Assembly (NCBI RefSeq): GCF_003369915.1
Contig: NC_046676.1
Location: 22,878,001-22,942,000, forward strand
Direction of reading: 5' to 3'
Source: Drosophila miranda
Lineage: Eukaryota > Arthropoda > Insecta > Diptera > Drosophilidae
Length of the DNA: 64,000 nucleotides
Every line of letters begins with the position of its first letter. Positions within the stretch are counted from its first letter, which is position 1. The notes below the pieces were generated by a model. It had not been told where the DNA came from. It did no database searches and worked only from the letters and a program-made list of their open reading frames with translations. This document shows positions 1 through 11,558 of the stretch, in pieces. Made by a program: the position numbers and the translations under genes.

Positions 1-89
1 GTTTAGGGAGGGAACATTTTGATAGTTTTACCTTAGTTTTCCGCCATGAGAGTTAATTGCATTTCCTTGTATCCTACTCCGTCGCACAG

Positions 90-3000
90 AGAAACTCAAA
101 ATGCTGGACATCACCCGCGATAAGCCCGTGAAGGTGGCCGTCAAAGTGGCCGTGCCCGTGAGGGATCACCCCAAGGTGAGTGAGAGCCAATAGATGGGAG
201 AAGGAACCGTCTGATTACTGACGCCAGGAACATTTCGTGTATTTTCTAGTTTAATTTCGTTGGCAAACTGCTGGGACCCAAGGGCAATTCGATGAAGCGC
301 CTCCAGGAGGACACCATGTGCAAGATGGCCGTGCTGGGCCGCGGGTCGATGCGCGACCGGCGGAAGGAGGAGGACCTGCGCGCCAGCGGCGACAATCGGT
401 ATGCCCATCTCTTCGAGGACCTGCACGTGGAGATATCGACGTTCGCCGCCCCAGCCGAGGCCCATGCCCGCATCGCCTATGCCCTGGCGGAAGTGCGTCG
501 GTTTCTGGTTCCGGTGAGTAGTGGACCCTGACCCTTTTATTTCGGAGGGACTCAGGGGCTTTGCTTTCCTTTGGTTCTCTTTGTTTGTCTGTAATACCCA
601 TTAATGATTAAAGTTTCCCCAGTACCCGGGGCAGGCAAATGAACATCTTAAAGTTTTGTCGAGCACGGGACTTAATGTTATGGCAAAGATGCTTTCCGAG
701 GCAGTAGCAGGATGCACGGAGGAGCACGACTGCTCCAAGGTTGCTCTAGTTATCGACTACAGCTTCCGTGTTGTCGTGTCCTCCTGCCATACAGCGAGGA
801 TTCGCCGTTTCTCTCTCTGTCCTTGTCTATCTCCCTCTATCTCTCCTCCTCTCACTGACTAAATTGCATTGTGCTGTAATTACATTTCCCACACCAGCCC
901 CACCCCCTCAGCCCTCAGCAAGTGCTTGGCGGCTGCCTGAACCACTACCATTCGCCTGCCTCACGGCACGCGTTGCACAAACTTGCCTGGCATCTTCCTC
1001 CGTCCATTGTGTGGCTCTCGACACGCCATCGCCATCGCGCACTCCCTTAGTGTGTGTGTGTGTGTGTGGGGGAGGGTTCTCTCTCACGCTCTCTCTCCTT
1101 CTCTCTGGCACCAGATCCACTTGAGACACAAATGTTAACCGTTTACTATCTATATCCAGCAGGCCACGTTCTGGGCATTATCCTCACTCGCCTGGCGAGC
1201 GCATACTATATTTATATCTTCTTTAAGATGCAAGATGCAAGTGGTAGGTGGACATGAAGCAATTTAAAACGGGTTCCAGGACATCTATACAAGGAGTTTG
1301 CAATTTATCAGAGAATTTCAAATGAGCAGTATAGCGTACAACTGGTTGTACAAGTTACCTTTAATCTTTAATCGAATTATAATTAAACTCTTCTCTTATC
1401 TGGCTTATTTTATAGTGGGAATGAGTAGTAATCGAATAGTCTCACAAACAAACATTAATTCTTCTTGACATAAACCAGTTATGCTGCCAGTGATAGCACT
1501 GTCCAATCAATTTCTACTGCTAACTCTATCGGGGATGTCAAAGATTGCCAAACCAACTCTGTTCTAATTAGGTCTGTGTAGTAATTTCATATGAAATACA
1601 AAATATTAATGTTTCAGGTCTTTATCCTCTGGGTGCTTTGATACATAACATTCACTTGTAATGCTCATAATTTGTTTGAAAATCGCTTCTTGCTTGAGGA
1701 AAGATGAGGGGTTATTAGATTATTATTATTATTAGACAGGCCAATAAATATGATGTATCCTAAAGACAACTGTCTAATGGGATAGCAGAGGTCTTCACAG
1801 GGTACTGTACCCTGAAAGTAAGCTGCTGTTGTTTATAATTGTGTGTGTGCTCTCTAATCTCCAGCTTTGATCTGTATTCTCCCTCAAAATTCAATTCTCA
1901 CCTCGCACATGCCTAAGCTCCGGCATTGCTTTGAGCCAGGGCTTAACCGTCTTGCCACCATCTGTAAGGGGCTTGGAGGACGGGGGCTGTGGTTGAGGGT
2001 AATCTAATATATTGACATCCTGGCCAACCTTTGACTGGCAGCTGTCGGCACCATAAAAAACTGTCTCCTGCTGCTGGTCTCTCGCATCCCCCCCCTGAGT
2101 TATTCCGATCTGATTACACACGACGAAAATTTGCATAGAAATTATTTGATATCTCCAAAAAGAGGGAGAAACAAAGCCGAAGAGAAACTGTTTCAATTTA
2201 GATAAATTGCTGGGGTTTCACCGGGCTGCGTGTGTGTGTGAGTGTGTGTGTGTCAGAGGTAGGACAGGATTGTGGAGTGTCTAACCAAATCTCATCTGCG
2301 ACATATTTAAGCCTCGCTCACCTGGCTGGAAATTGTTTATGGCGTCTGCAATCGCGATTTATGTGTGCCGCGGAGGGAGGGAGGGAGAGTCCCATAAAAT
2401 GTTGCCATACGTGTCACTTCTTTGGGGATTGAAAAAGGGGGGGAGAGGGTGGAGAAGAGTGGAGAGCGTATGTTGCATCCGATTCAGTGCTAAATCTAGA
2501 GATACTCATAAGCAAGTCAACTGGTTAATGGAATGTGTATCCATCCACTCGACTCGCCTCGACTCGACTGCCAACCGGCGGGTGTGTATCCCAGAGGTGG
2601 CCTGCAGTACCAGGCCCGCCCATTTAATTGCATTAAGCACTCCCAGATATGTGCGTCTGCCTCGACGCGCACGCATCCTGCGGGCAGGAGAGGCATTGCC
2701 TGGAGGCGGGTGTCGCCTGTGCCTGGGTCGCTCTCGGAAAACTTTTAATTGACATCCAATAAAATTCGCATTTATTACGAGAGACAGTGGGAGAATCTCA
2801 AAGAGATTGAGAGAGAGAATGAGAAAAGCGAGAATTAAATTTAATTGCTCCACAGAGGTGTGCTCCATGGCTAATCCCAGTGCCACTCCCATTTGATATA
2901 CTTCTGTGTCCCGCAGGACTACCACGATGATATCCGCCAGGAGCAGATGTGGGAGATGCAGGCGCTCACGTCCACGCCGGGTCTGGCTACGCACCTGGAC

Positions 3001-4287
3001 GACTCCCAGAGCCCCACCAACAGCACCAGCACGGGCACGGGCACGGGTACGAATCCCAATCCGAGTGTCGTCAACACCTGCCGTGGTCTTGCCGGTGGGC
3101 TGGCGGACATGGACACATCGAACGATGACAAATCGGACAATGACATCAGTGGCATGGACTGCCTCTCACCGGACAAGCTAGACTGTTCCCCTGCCTGCGG
3201 CAGCATCAGCATCACCACCACCACCGAGCATGCCCACAGCCATGCCCATGCCCATCCCCACCAGCACCACCATCATCACCATCATCACGGCCATCCCCAC
3301 GCCCACGCCCACGCCCAGCCGTCACACTTCCACCAGCTTCTGCAGCAGGCCCACGGCGGAGCCAGTGCAGCGGCAGCGGCAGCCTGCGGGGAGCATCTGT
3401 CCGGACAGGCCACTCCGGCAGCGGCAGCGGCACGTAAGTCCGGATTGGAGGAAGAATTGCTCTTGGTATTGGGATGAATAATAGGGAATTATTGTTTCCG
3501 ATTGGGGAGCTTCCCTTGGTCTTGGTCCCCATCCCAGGACAATTTCTTTCCCATCCTCTCAGTAATCTTCAAGCTGTCACTCACGCCCACATTCCCCCCC
3601 TATCTGCACCCACAGTGCACACCACAGCCATGGCAGTGGCGCTGCAGCACCAGCTAACAGCAGCTGGAATCGGAGGACTTCTGAAGCCGGCGGCCGGGGT
3701 TGGTGCAACAATGGCCGGGCTGCCGACCACGCAGGCGAGTGCCGCGGCCCTGCAGCTGCCCAACTGCGCAGACGGAGAGGCAGCCACATCCACACTGACG
3801 CTGCTGGAGCCGCCTGGCTCAGCTCTCCTCCATCCCGCACTGCGCAACGTCAAGACCATCAACATAGGTGAGTGACCAGCTCCATTTGCAGCTTCCGTTC
3901 GCCCCCCCGTTTCCCCAAAGGCTAATCCCGATTCGGCTCTTGGCAGGTGGCGGCCTGGGACGCAAGCGTCCGTTGTTGGGCGTTCCCCGTACTGGCATGA
4001 ATCCCACCAAACGAACGGTGATGAGTCTGCTGGCCAGAGCCAAGAATTCGCAGGCATTGCACTCGGTTCGACAGCCTGTGGTGACAGCATCCAGCTATGC
4101 AGAGTGAGTGCACCCTTCCCCTTCCAGCCACGCCCCCATCCCAGAGTTCCACATCGAATGACTCCCTTGCAGGCCCTTGCAGATGCTGGCCTCGCCCTTC
4201 ATCATTCCGCACCACCAGGCCGTCGACCAGCACCAGCACCAGCCCCTCCTGGCGCTGTCCAAGGAGAGTCTCGCCCAAGGCGTCTAA
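90..4287 (+). CDS. Sam68/quaking-like KH-domain RNA-binding protein, 5' end outside window
   Basis: Seen: coding exons 90-175, 250-513, 2917-3433, 3616-3867, 3947-4103 and 4173-4287, with GT..AG borders and consistent phases; about 462 residues lie in the window. The first exon is preceded by a pyrimidine-rich tract ending in CAG and starts in phase 1, so the Met codon at 101 is probably internal and the QUA1-like N-terminus lies upstream. The KH core is split over exons 1-2 (VRDHPK / [14 protein letters not shown]), followed by the family block [13 protein letters not shown] and DDIRQEQ. Exon 3 holds a long His/Ala/Pro-rich tract (about 3226-3345). Known: this KH subfamily (Sam68, fly qkr58E/kep1/CG10384 group) binds RNA and regulates splicing. 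Inference: the long low-complexity C-terminus resembles the longer fly members more than the short ones; the exact orthologue is not assigned. Confidence 0.85.
514..2916 (+). other. Large intron of the KH-domain gene
   Basis: A 2.4-kb phase-0 intron inside the C-terminal side of the KH domain (VRRFLVP / DYHDDIRQ). It holds a (TG)n run at 1050-1068, a GGGA-rich stretch at about 2372-2388, and purine-rich tracts near 2430-2465 and 2780-2835. I see no exon-like reading frame that would fit the protein. Long introns at 5' positions in Drosophila often hold enhancers; none is demonstrable here. Confidence 0.6.
1050..1068. repeat. (TG)n microsatellite
   Basis: About nine TG units in the large KH-gene intron. 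Confidence 0.9.
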
Positions 4288-5720
4288 CCCAGTGACCTCC
4301 TCCAGCTGCGGCTGCCCACTGACCACGGTCCCAGTCCATCCCGACCGCCTTCGATGTGCCCCGCCTCCTTCTTTTAAAGAGACCTTGAGGATGGAACCCA
4401 TTAATCTTTGCGTAGTTGATGCACACACCGCATCGAATGTATACCCGTACACGAATGCATACCCGTACTCGTACAGACGTACGACTATACCGATCTTTAG
4501 GGACTAACTGTGAACTTATACGAGAACGAGCTGTGTCGCGTCTACAGTGCACACTCGTGCCCGTGCCACACGATTTTTTTTTTTACTGATAATAAACGGA
4601 GCGAATATTTTCAATGCGATGTTTTATTTCCACAGAAGAAAATGAAAGGAAAAAAACCAAAAACAAAAATTCAAAAGAAATGTTAAATTTAATGGAATAA
4701 AGTTTAAAGACAAATTAAAACCTAAAATTAGTGTCAAATTAAAGAGAATTAAAGAGAGCAACTTCAATAGAAATAAAATGTAAACGCAATTACTTTAAAC
4801 AAATTACTTTAACTAAATATACACACAAATACGAATGCGAATGCGAATACGAATGCGAATTCGAGTACCGAACACACAAGTACCATACAACAATACTTAT
4901 ATACAATACAAGCAAACACATACATATACATATACATATACAGATATATACAACTATATAGTATGTGTGTGCGTGTGTACTTAAATCTACATGAACTAAG
5001 ATTAAACCGAACAAAACTACTAAATTAATGAGATAATAATTTTAAAGAGTTTTAACAGCAAAATGTTTAACAAAGCAAAGACAAAGTCAAAGATACTCGT
5101 AAATGGTATTATATAAAGTAGACAGACCCCGATCAGAGAGATCCCACCGCCTTCAGCTTACTTTGCCTGATTGATTGATTGATTGAATAGTCCTAGCCCC
5201 CACTCAGCCCAGAGCTTGTGCTAGATATGATAGATAGTTCGGTTTCAGTTCGAGAACGGAAAGTTTCGGCACATCGAAAGCAGCGATTACCTACAGAGTT
5301 ATATTTTGTTCAGGTTACGAGTATACATACAGATAGGAAAGATAGGATACGGACAGGATAGGTCTTTTGTCTGAGCCTAGCTAGATTTTTCCCATCCATC
5401 CCCACACTGTATTTTATATCTAAATAATGAATTTATGTTCCACACTAAGGGAATTTGATCGGAATCGTTTCTACAATATGTTGCACTTTAAGAGTTACGT
5501 ACGTATATGTATGTCCCTTTCCCGGAACTCCACCAGCTAAAGATTTACACTTGGATGAGAAGCAAGGATAAGCACATATATAGTACATACTATACATAGC
5601 GATAACCGATATACATACCATACAAGCAAGCATTAATCGATAAATGTTCAAAAAAGTTTAATCAAAAGGAAACGTAACGAAACGAAACGAATATTTACAA
5701 GCGTAAAATAAACGTAAAAA
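4288..5720 (+). other. Probable 3' UTR of the KH-domain gene
   Basis: After the TAA at 4285-4287 the sequence is AT-rich with no coding potential. AATAAA-type signals occur near 4591 (AATAAACGG) and near 5707 (AATAAACGT), suggesting alternative short and long 3' ends. It also holds simple repeats: GAATGC/GAATAC hexamers at about 4830-4865 and TACATA repeats at about 4919-4942. The extent is inferred from the signals, not from transcripts. Confidence 0.45.
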
Positions 5721-6215
5721 TACAGTAAATTATTGATGTTGAATGAAAGCAAATCCGTGTAAGGTCCTACTCATATCCTATCCACATGCCATTACGTGTA
5801 GATGTCTATTATGCAACTTAAATTAAATAACTAAACAAAGTCTTAAATGGCACACAGGCGAACTCAATGTGAGAAAGTGCAGCCAATTCCACGACACCAC
5901 CACCACCACACAGCTTCGAGCTATTCACAAATAAATTGCAATATTTTAAAAATACAAATCCAAAGAGTTTTACTTGAAGAACTGAACTATTAAAGAATAT
6001 CATTTATTCAAAATCAATCCGACTCTGAAGCTGCGATCATTTGACTAAGCCTTGTACTACACATTTCCAATTGTTTCCTTTTTTTTTAACACAGACAACA
6101 GTAGAGGGAAGACGGGAAGGATGAAACATTAAGCGCGATATAAACAGAGTAAGCAGCTTTAACACAATACTTCATATTATGTTCGCATTTGCATTTATCC
6201 TAGATGCTGCTACGT
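5721..6215. other. Intergenic/3' flanking DNA between convergent genes
   Basis: AT-rich DNA between the KH gene (+) and the ATPase-like gene (-), which converge here. It probably includes both 3' UTR ends. No further reading frame of note. Confidence 0.5.
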
Positions 6216-9200
6216 TTAGTAAAAAGTCTCCAGCTCCAGCCAGCTGCCAGGGAATCGCCTGAGGAGGTATCGCCGGGCAGTTTCGAGGAACGCTAGCAAC
6301 GAGACCAGAGGCCATATGTACCACCAGAAGAAGACCAATCTGCAAAGAGAAACAATGAGGGGCAGGTGGAGGCAGGAGGAAGACGAACGCACTCTGTGCC
6401 CCCAACCAGACGGAGGCAGTGGGGAAAATCCACGTGGGGCACGAGCACGCAAAGGCAAATCAAATAAACGATGGCCAGGTTCAGGCAAACGTTGGAAAAT
6501 CCATGACTTAGCAGATTGGCACGTCCGGTCCTGGTCAACATTAGATTGGTGCACTGCATCGCAGCGAGGGTCATCAGGCAAATGGCGGATACTTGACAGT
6601 CCAAGCGCTGGCGAGACTTTGGACTCTGCAGGAAATATCGAAGCTTGTTAAATAAAATATGATTCACTTGTACTTGGCGTAAGCTTTACCCATTCCTGGC
6701 CATACGAATCAGTTATGTCTGTGACCGTTTCGTCATACCACTTAAAATTGAGACCGACCAAAGTTCTGGGCAGGAAGCCGTTGCGGGCCATAAACAGGAA
6801 GTACATGATAAAGACAGCCGCAGCCTCGATGATACCCACCAGGATGCAGGACACAAAGAACAAGCTAAGCGCGGGATATTCGTGTGCAGGGACAAGGCTG
6901 ATGAGAACCAGTACTTACCGTCTATTCAACAGGAAGTCGTCGAAGATCTTTGGCTTCTGCTTCATCAGCTTCTCCTCGGCCCTCTCGAAGAGCAGGGTCA
7001 GGCCAGGCAGCTGTGTAAAGGAGTCTGTTCAATCAGATAGCCCTTCCTCTCAGGGAATTCTCACCAAGTTCACGAATATAGATATGATAAACACTTGCAT
7101 GACGAATATGCGGAGTGGGATCTTGACCAGGAAGAAGGACAAGTGCACCAGGATCAGGGCCGTGTTTGTGGCCAGACAGTAAGCCAGTGCCTTCTTCGTG
7201 TTTTCGAACAGCAGGCGACTCACCTCGATGGCAGCCACTAGCTTAGAGAAGGGGCTGTCCGTCAGGAGGATGTCGGCGCCGAAGTGGCTCGTGGTCGAGC
7301 ACCCAGACTTGGCCACCCCCACATGGGCGCGACGCAGGGCGGGCGTGTCGTGCACGGAGTATCCCATGACGGTGACCACGGCACCCAGCCGCTGGCAGGT
7401 CTCAACTATCATGTGGTTCTGCTCCACGTTAACCATCGCGAACACCAACTGGGGGTGGGCGAGCAGGAGCTGCTCCACCTTCCATCGCTGGTGGTGCATC
7501 TTGTGCTCCACGTACTCATCCATGCTGACGACAGCAGCACTAACCTGGTGGCGCTTCATCGACGAGTCAGGGATGTCGACGCCGTCACTTGTAGGTGGTG
7601 CAATTATGCCCACGCTCATGGCCAGGGCACGGGCGAAGGTGGCCTTATCACGGGTAATGATCACCAGCTTGACGCCAGCGGAGCGACACTTGAACACGCT
7701 TTGTGCGATGTTCGCGTGAGGCGGATCGTGGGTGGCGATCAAGCCAAGGAACCTCAGTGAAAATATGTTCACGGACAGGAAATCCCTGTACCTGCCTGGA
7801 GTGCTGTCACGGCCCAAGTTTACTTGGGAAAAGCGGCGGCGCTCCACGTCAGAGAGAATCTCCTTGTAGGCGAAGGCGCGAACATGCCGTCCCGCCTCCA
7901 TCAGCCTGGTGGACAGATTTCCAATGGTTTGCTTGAGCGGCTCGTCCAGCAGCAGCTCCTCGTCCCTCACCGCGTAGGTCGAGCAGTGGCTGAGTACCAC
8001 GTCAGGGTAGCCCTTCATCAGGAGGATGTGGCGCGACCCGCCGCTCTCGAGCTGGATCTTGTGCACTGTCACGTGGACGTGGTCGATGCTGTTGTAGCTC
8101 AAGTTGGCCACCTTCTCGTGGTCGCGACGCAGCTGGTCCACGTTGGGAATGAAGGTTAGACCGAACTTGAGCAGAGCACTGTCATAGCTGCTCCCGTAGA
8201 TGCTCTTCTTTTCCACGGGCACTCCTACCGAGCCCGGACAGAACACTGCATCGTTGCACAGCAGCGAGGACCGGATGAGCTCTATGAATCGCGGCCCCAA
8301 CTCCTCTAGGTTCAGGTTCTGCACCCGCAGCAGATCCGCATCCACGAATATCTCCGACACACGCATCTGCTGCATGGTCATTGTGCCCCTCATGTCCGCG
8401 CAGATCACTGTGGACAGCCCCAAAGTGCTGACTGCCTCCAGGTTCCGCACGTAGTATTCCTTCTGCTTTAGAATCCTCTGCGTCCGCACCAGACCCAGAA
8501 ACAGGAGGCTGGGCAAGAAGAGCGGGATCAGGGCAATCGCCAGGCACGTGTTCACTTGGGACGTGGTAATCATGGACTGTTTGTCCGCCGATAAGGTGCA
8601 CAGCACCACGAAGAACAGAAAAATACCCACCACGATAGCGTAGTAGGTTACCTATTAGTAGATAAGTGGAAAGGAACTTATCGGAAAGCCATTCATATAC
8701 CCAAAAACCCACCTGCTGAAGATGCTTTCCCACTCGGCTGGGCGGACGTTTCTCCATGCTGAGGCGTGCCATGACCCCGACCTCTGAGGCATCACCGCAG
8801 GCAATGGCCAGTCCCAGACCATAGCCCTGCGTTGCGTGGCTGCAGCCAAAACCTACGTTTCTGGATTCCCACTTGGACAAAAACTTGCCGGTCATTTCTC
8901 ACTTATTTTATTTTATAAATTCAATAATGTTGGATACAGAGAGCTGTCAAGCGACTGGGACTACTACGTCAGGGCGCCTGGGCAGTCCTTCCCTCACCAG
9001 ATGATTGATCTCCACGGGACGGGAGAGCCCCGTGAGGGCCACATTGTTGACCTCCAGGCCGATGGAGCTAAAAAAGCGCAAATCAGCTGGCAGTCGCTGT
9101 CCGTAGGCAATCGGCAGGACGTCGCCCTGAACCACGTTCTCGGATAGGATGACCTGCTTCTCCCCGTCCCGAATTACCGTGCAGTACATGGGCATCAGAT

Positions 9201-9767
9201 CCTCGAAAGCCTCGACCACCGCAGAATCGTCGTTCCGCTGCAGAAGAATCATCCCTGCCGAGAGAAGCAAAATAAGGAGTAGAAATATGCCCGCTACCAG
9301 GTACTCCGGGTCGACATTCGTGGTTGGGTGCCGCTTGACCTCGCCGTGGTGCAAGACGAAGCAGATCGACGCAATCAGCAGGATGATAATCGCCAAGCAC
9401 CAGAAACAGTTGTCCAAGAGTTTCCACAAAGGCGAGTTCAGCTGGGCAGGCAAGCAAAATGTGTTCTTTCCGTTCCGGGCCAGGCGCTGCTCCGCCACTT
9501 CTTCGCTCAAGCCCTGCGGAGGATTACGGATGAGTTTAAGCTGCTCTCTCCCTGATACCCCGATACTGATGTCTTAGGGCTCACCAGAGAAGGATTCGTT
9601 TCCAGCCTAGAGCAGAGCTCCTCGAAGGGCCAGACATGCAGATGCCCAGAAAAGTACTCCAGCCACAGCTCGTTTTCGGTTTTCGTTTCTTCCTGCTTGA
9701 ATTGTCCATTTCCTTCGCCCTCTCGATTCCACTTCCTATTCCAGTTCATCCTTTTCAGGCGTTCCAT
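6216..9767 (-). CDS. Divergent Na+/K+-ATPase alpha-like protein with degenerate catalytic motifs
   Basis: Seen: eight exons on the minus strand: 9767-9585, 9513-8998, about 8883-8713 (acceptor uncertain), 8651-7065, 7010-6919, 6864-6690, 6625-6393, 6339-6216. They give about 1026 residues, the normal length of the alpha subunit. Family landmarks: GLSEEVAEQRLARNG near the N-terminus, VRNLEAVSTLG before the phosphorylation loop, DPPHANIAQSVFKCRSAGVK, NGFLP, DSYGQEW, and a C-terminus ending RRYLLRRFPGSWLELETFY, matching the Na,K-ATPase end. Key residues are lost: TGES is TGLS, DKTGT is DMRGT (Asp kept, near residue 376), TGDHP is TRDKA, TGDGVND is MGYSVHD. Inference: it probably does not pump ions in the usual cycle; a regulatory or structural role is possible. 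The reading frame is intact, so this is not an obvious pseudogene. An alternative start at 9899 is in frame. Confidence 0.85.
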
Positions 9768-10599
9768 ATTTACGGGAAATGCTAGGCAATTCGAAGCCGA
9801 TTGTGTTTCAAGCGTGTAGAACAGGAACGGCCGTAAAATTCCGTTCGCACATAAACTGCTGCGACTGTCACCCGGACAGCCCCGGGACTTTGTACACATT
9901 AGGGGTCATAACGCGACGAAAAACAATCTGAAATGCACCTCTGGGAGCATCTATTGATATGGGCCGACTTTGGGCAAACAATTGGGCCCACAGGCTCCGA
10001 TGCCATCGAGTCGCTAAAGCAGGGGAATGCGCACTTTATGGCCTCGTTTAATAAGTCATCAAATTTCATTGCTGCGAAGTAAAACACAGATAAAACATGC
10101 ATTTGCATATAAATATTTATGTGTTGCGGAGTCGTCAAGAAAGTGGGGTAGGTAGGTCTGGTCTGTGCGTATCTTTACGACAAGTGCAAATTGGTTTCTT
10201 CAATGGAAATTTTTCAGCCTTTCTGTAATCCAACTTATTTGTGGTGTAAAAGAGATTCAAAATCCAGATGAAGAACTACATCTAGATCAAATATTGAGGA
10301 AAATGTTCGTATCCCAGCCTCTAATTAATGCAGAAACTAGTCAGTCTTTAATTTAAAGCTATTTCAACGATATTTTGCAATTGTTTTTTGCAATACATAT
10401 GTATTTAGACCAAAAATAGGTATCGCGATCGAGATATACATATGTATGTACATGCATACACACATACATATGTATATACGAATAGAAGCATATGCATGAA
10501 TATTTCAAAAACATTTCCATCCGAGAAAATATAATTATTAATTATAATTAGAACCGAATTTTAACATTATTAAATATTTCCTTTATACAAATGTCCATA

Positions 10600-10830
10600 C
10601 TCCGGTTGATAAGCAACAAGTCTTCAAATACCAGCAATATTTTTTTTCTTGACATTTTTTTTAACCTTGTTTTAGACTAAATACAAAAGAGTAGGAATAC
10701 TTAAAAGTAGTTAATCGTGTAGAAAGTTTATTCATCAATGGGATAAAACTATGTGGGCAGAGCTAAGAGTCATAGTTAGCCAGAATTATTAAACGGAATA
10801 TCAAAATTAAGCAATAGGAACGATTACTTT
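10600..10830 (-). repeat. Dispersed repeat copy A (minus orientation)
   Basis: The reverse complement aligns with 31290-31510. It shares the blocks GCCCACATA.TTTTAT, GATTAACTACTTTTAAGTA and TTGCTGGTATTTG in the same order. Copies lie in opposite orientation 20 kb apart, which suggests a non-autonomous transposable element or its remnant rather than a tandem array. No coding capacity. Confidence 0.65.
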
Positions 10831-10839
10831 CTCATGTGT

Positions 10840-11060
10840 TTTTTTTTTTATTTTTCGCTAAAACCTTTTTTCTTAGAAAATAAAAGCGATTAGTTCAAAT
10901 TAGCATACCTTTTAGAAAATTGATCTATCAATGGGATAAAACTTTGTGTTCAGGTATGGAAGTCTTAGCTAGATGGTAATATTCCACAGAATATCAAAAT
11001 CTAGGAATATGGTTTCGAATTCGTGACGGAGAACGATTAACCCATTGTAGGCCAAGCTAT
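10840..11060 (-). repeat. Dispersed repeat copy B, degenerate (minus orientation)
   Basis: It shares ATCAATGGGATAAAACT and a downstream block with a TATTCCAC.GAATATCAAAAT core with copy A, but is more diverged. It is adjacent to copy A in the same orientation. Confidence 0.5.
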
Positions 11061-11558
11061 TTTAATATTCCACCGAAAATAATGCAAATTGAATAATTTA
11101 AGCGCAGTTCAGGTGAAAGATATCGTGGTTTTTTTTAAATTAAAAGAAGATTGGCACAGGTCTACAAGATGATGTACAATCAGTAATATTTTCCGCCATA
11201 TACCTCAAGTCGTTTTAATGTTTTAATAAAGGGGGGCTAAGCGGGCTAAGTTTAATTTCTTATCGGTACCGTTTATCTGCTGTTTTTTAAATTCCGCCGC
11301 GGTCGTATTGGACCCGTGTGCTTTAAAAAGCACCTGTTGTTCGTCGCTGCTTGGTTGCTTGCGTATTTCGTTCGTGTGTGATTTCGTGATATATAATTAG
11401 CGCCAAGAGCCCCATACCATACCGCAGTCCGAGCACAATCGAAACCGTTGGCAAGAGACTTAGTTGGACACCAAAACCAAAGTGCTCCATTTCTTCCATT
11501 TGAACAGACGGAATCTCTACAAGCACACGCCACACGACCGCATTTATTATCAGTGCAA

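Larger units (their letters stand above)
9900..11270. other. Repeat-rich intergenic region
   Basis: Non-coding, AT-rich. It contains a TACATATG/CATACA palindrome-rich stretch at about 10395-10500 and two copies of a dispersed repeat (listed separately, about 10600-11060). It separates the divergent ATPase-like (-) and 5-oxoprolinase (+) genes, so it must hold both promoters. No TATA box is evident close to either start. Confidence 0.5.

Noticed and set aside
2372-2388. G-quadruplex-like GGGA repeat in the KH-gene intron
   Set aside because: Only three full GGG runs plus a GG; not a convincing quadruplex.
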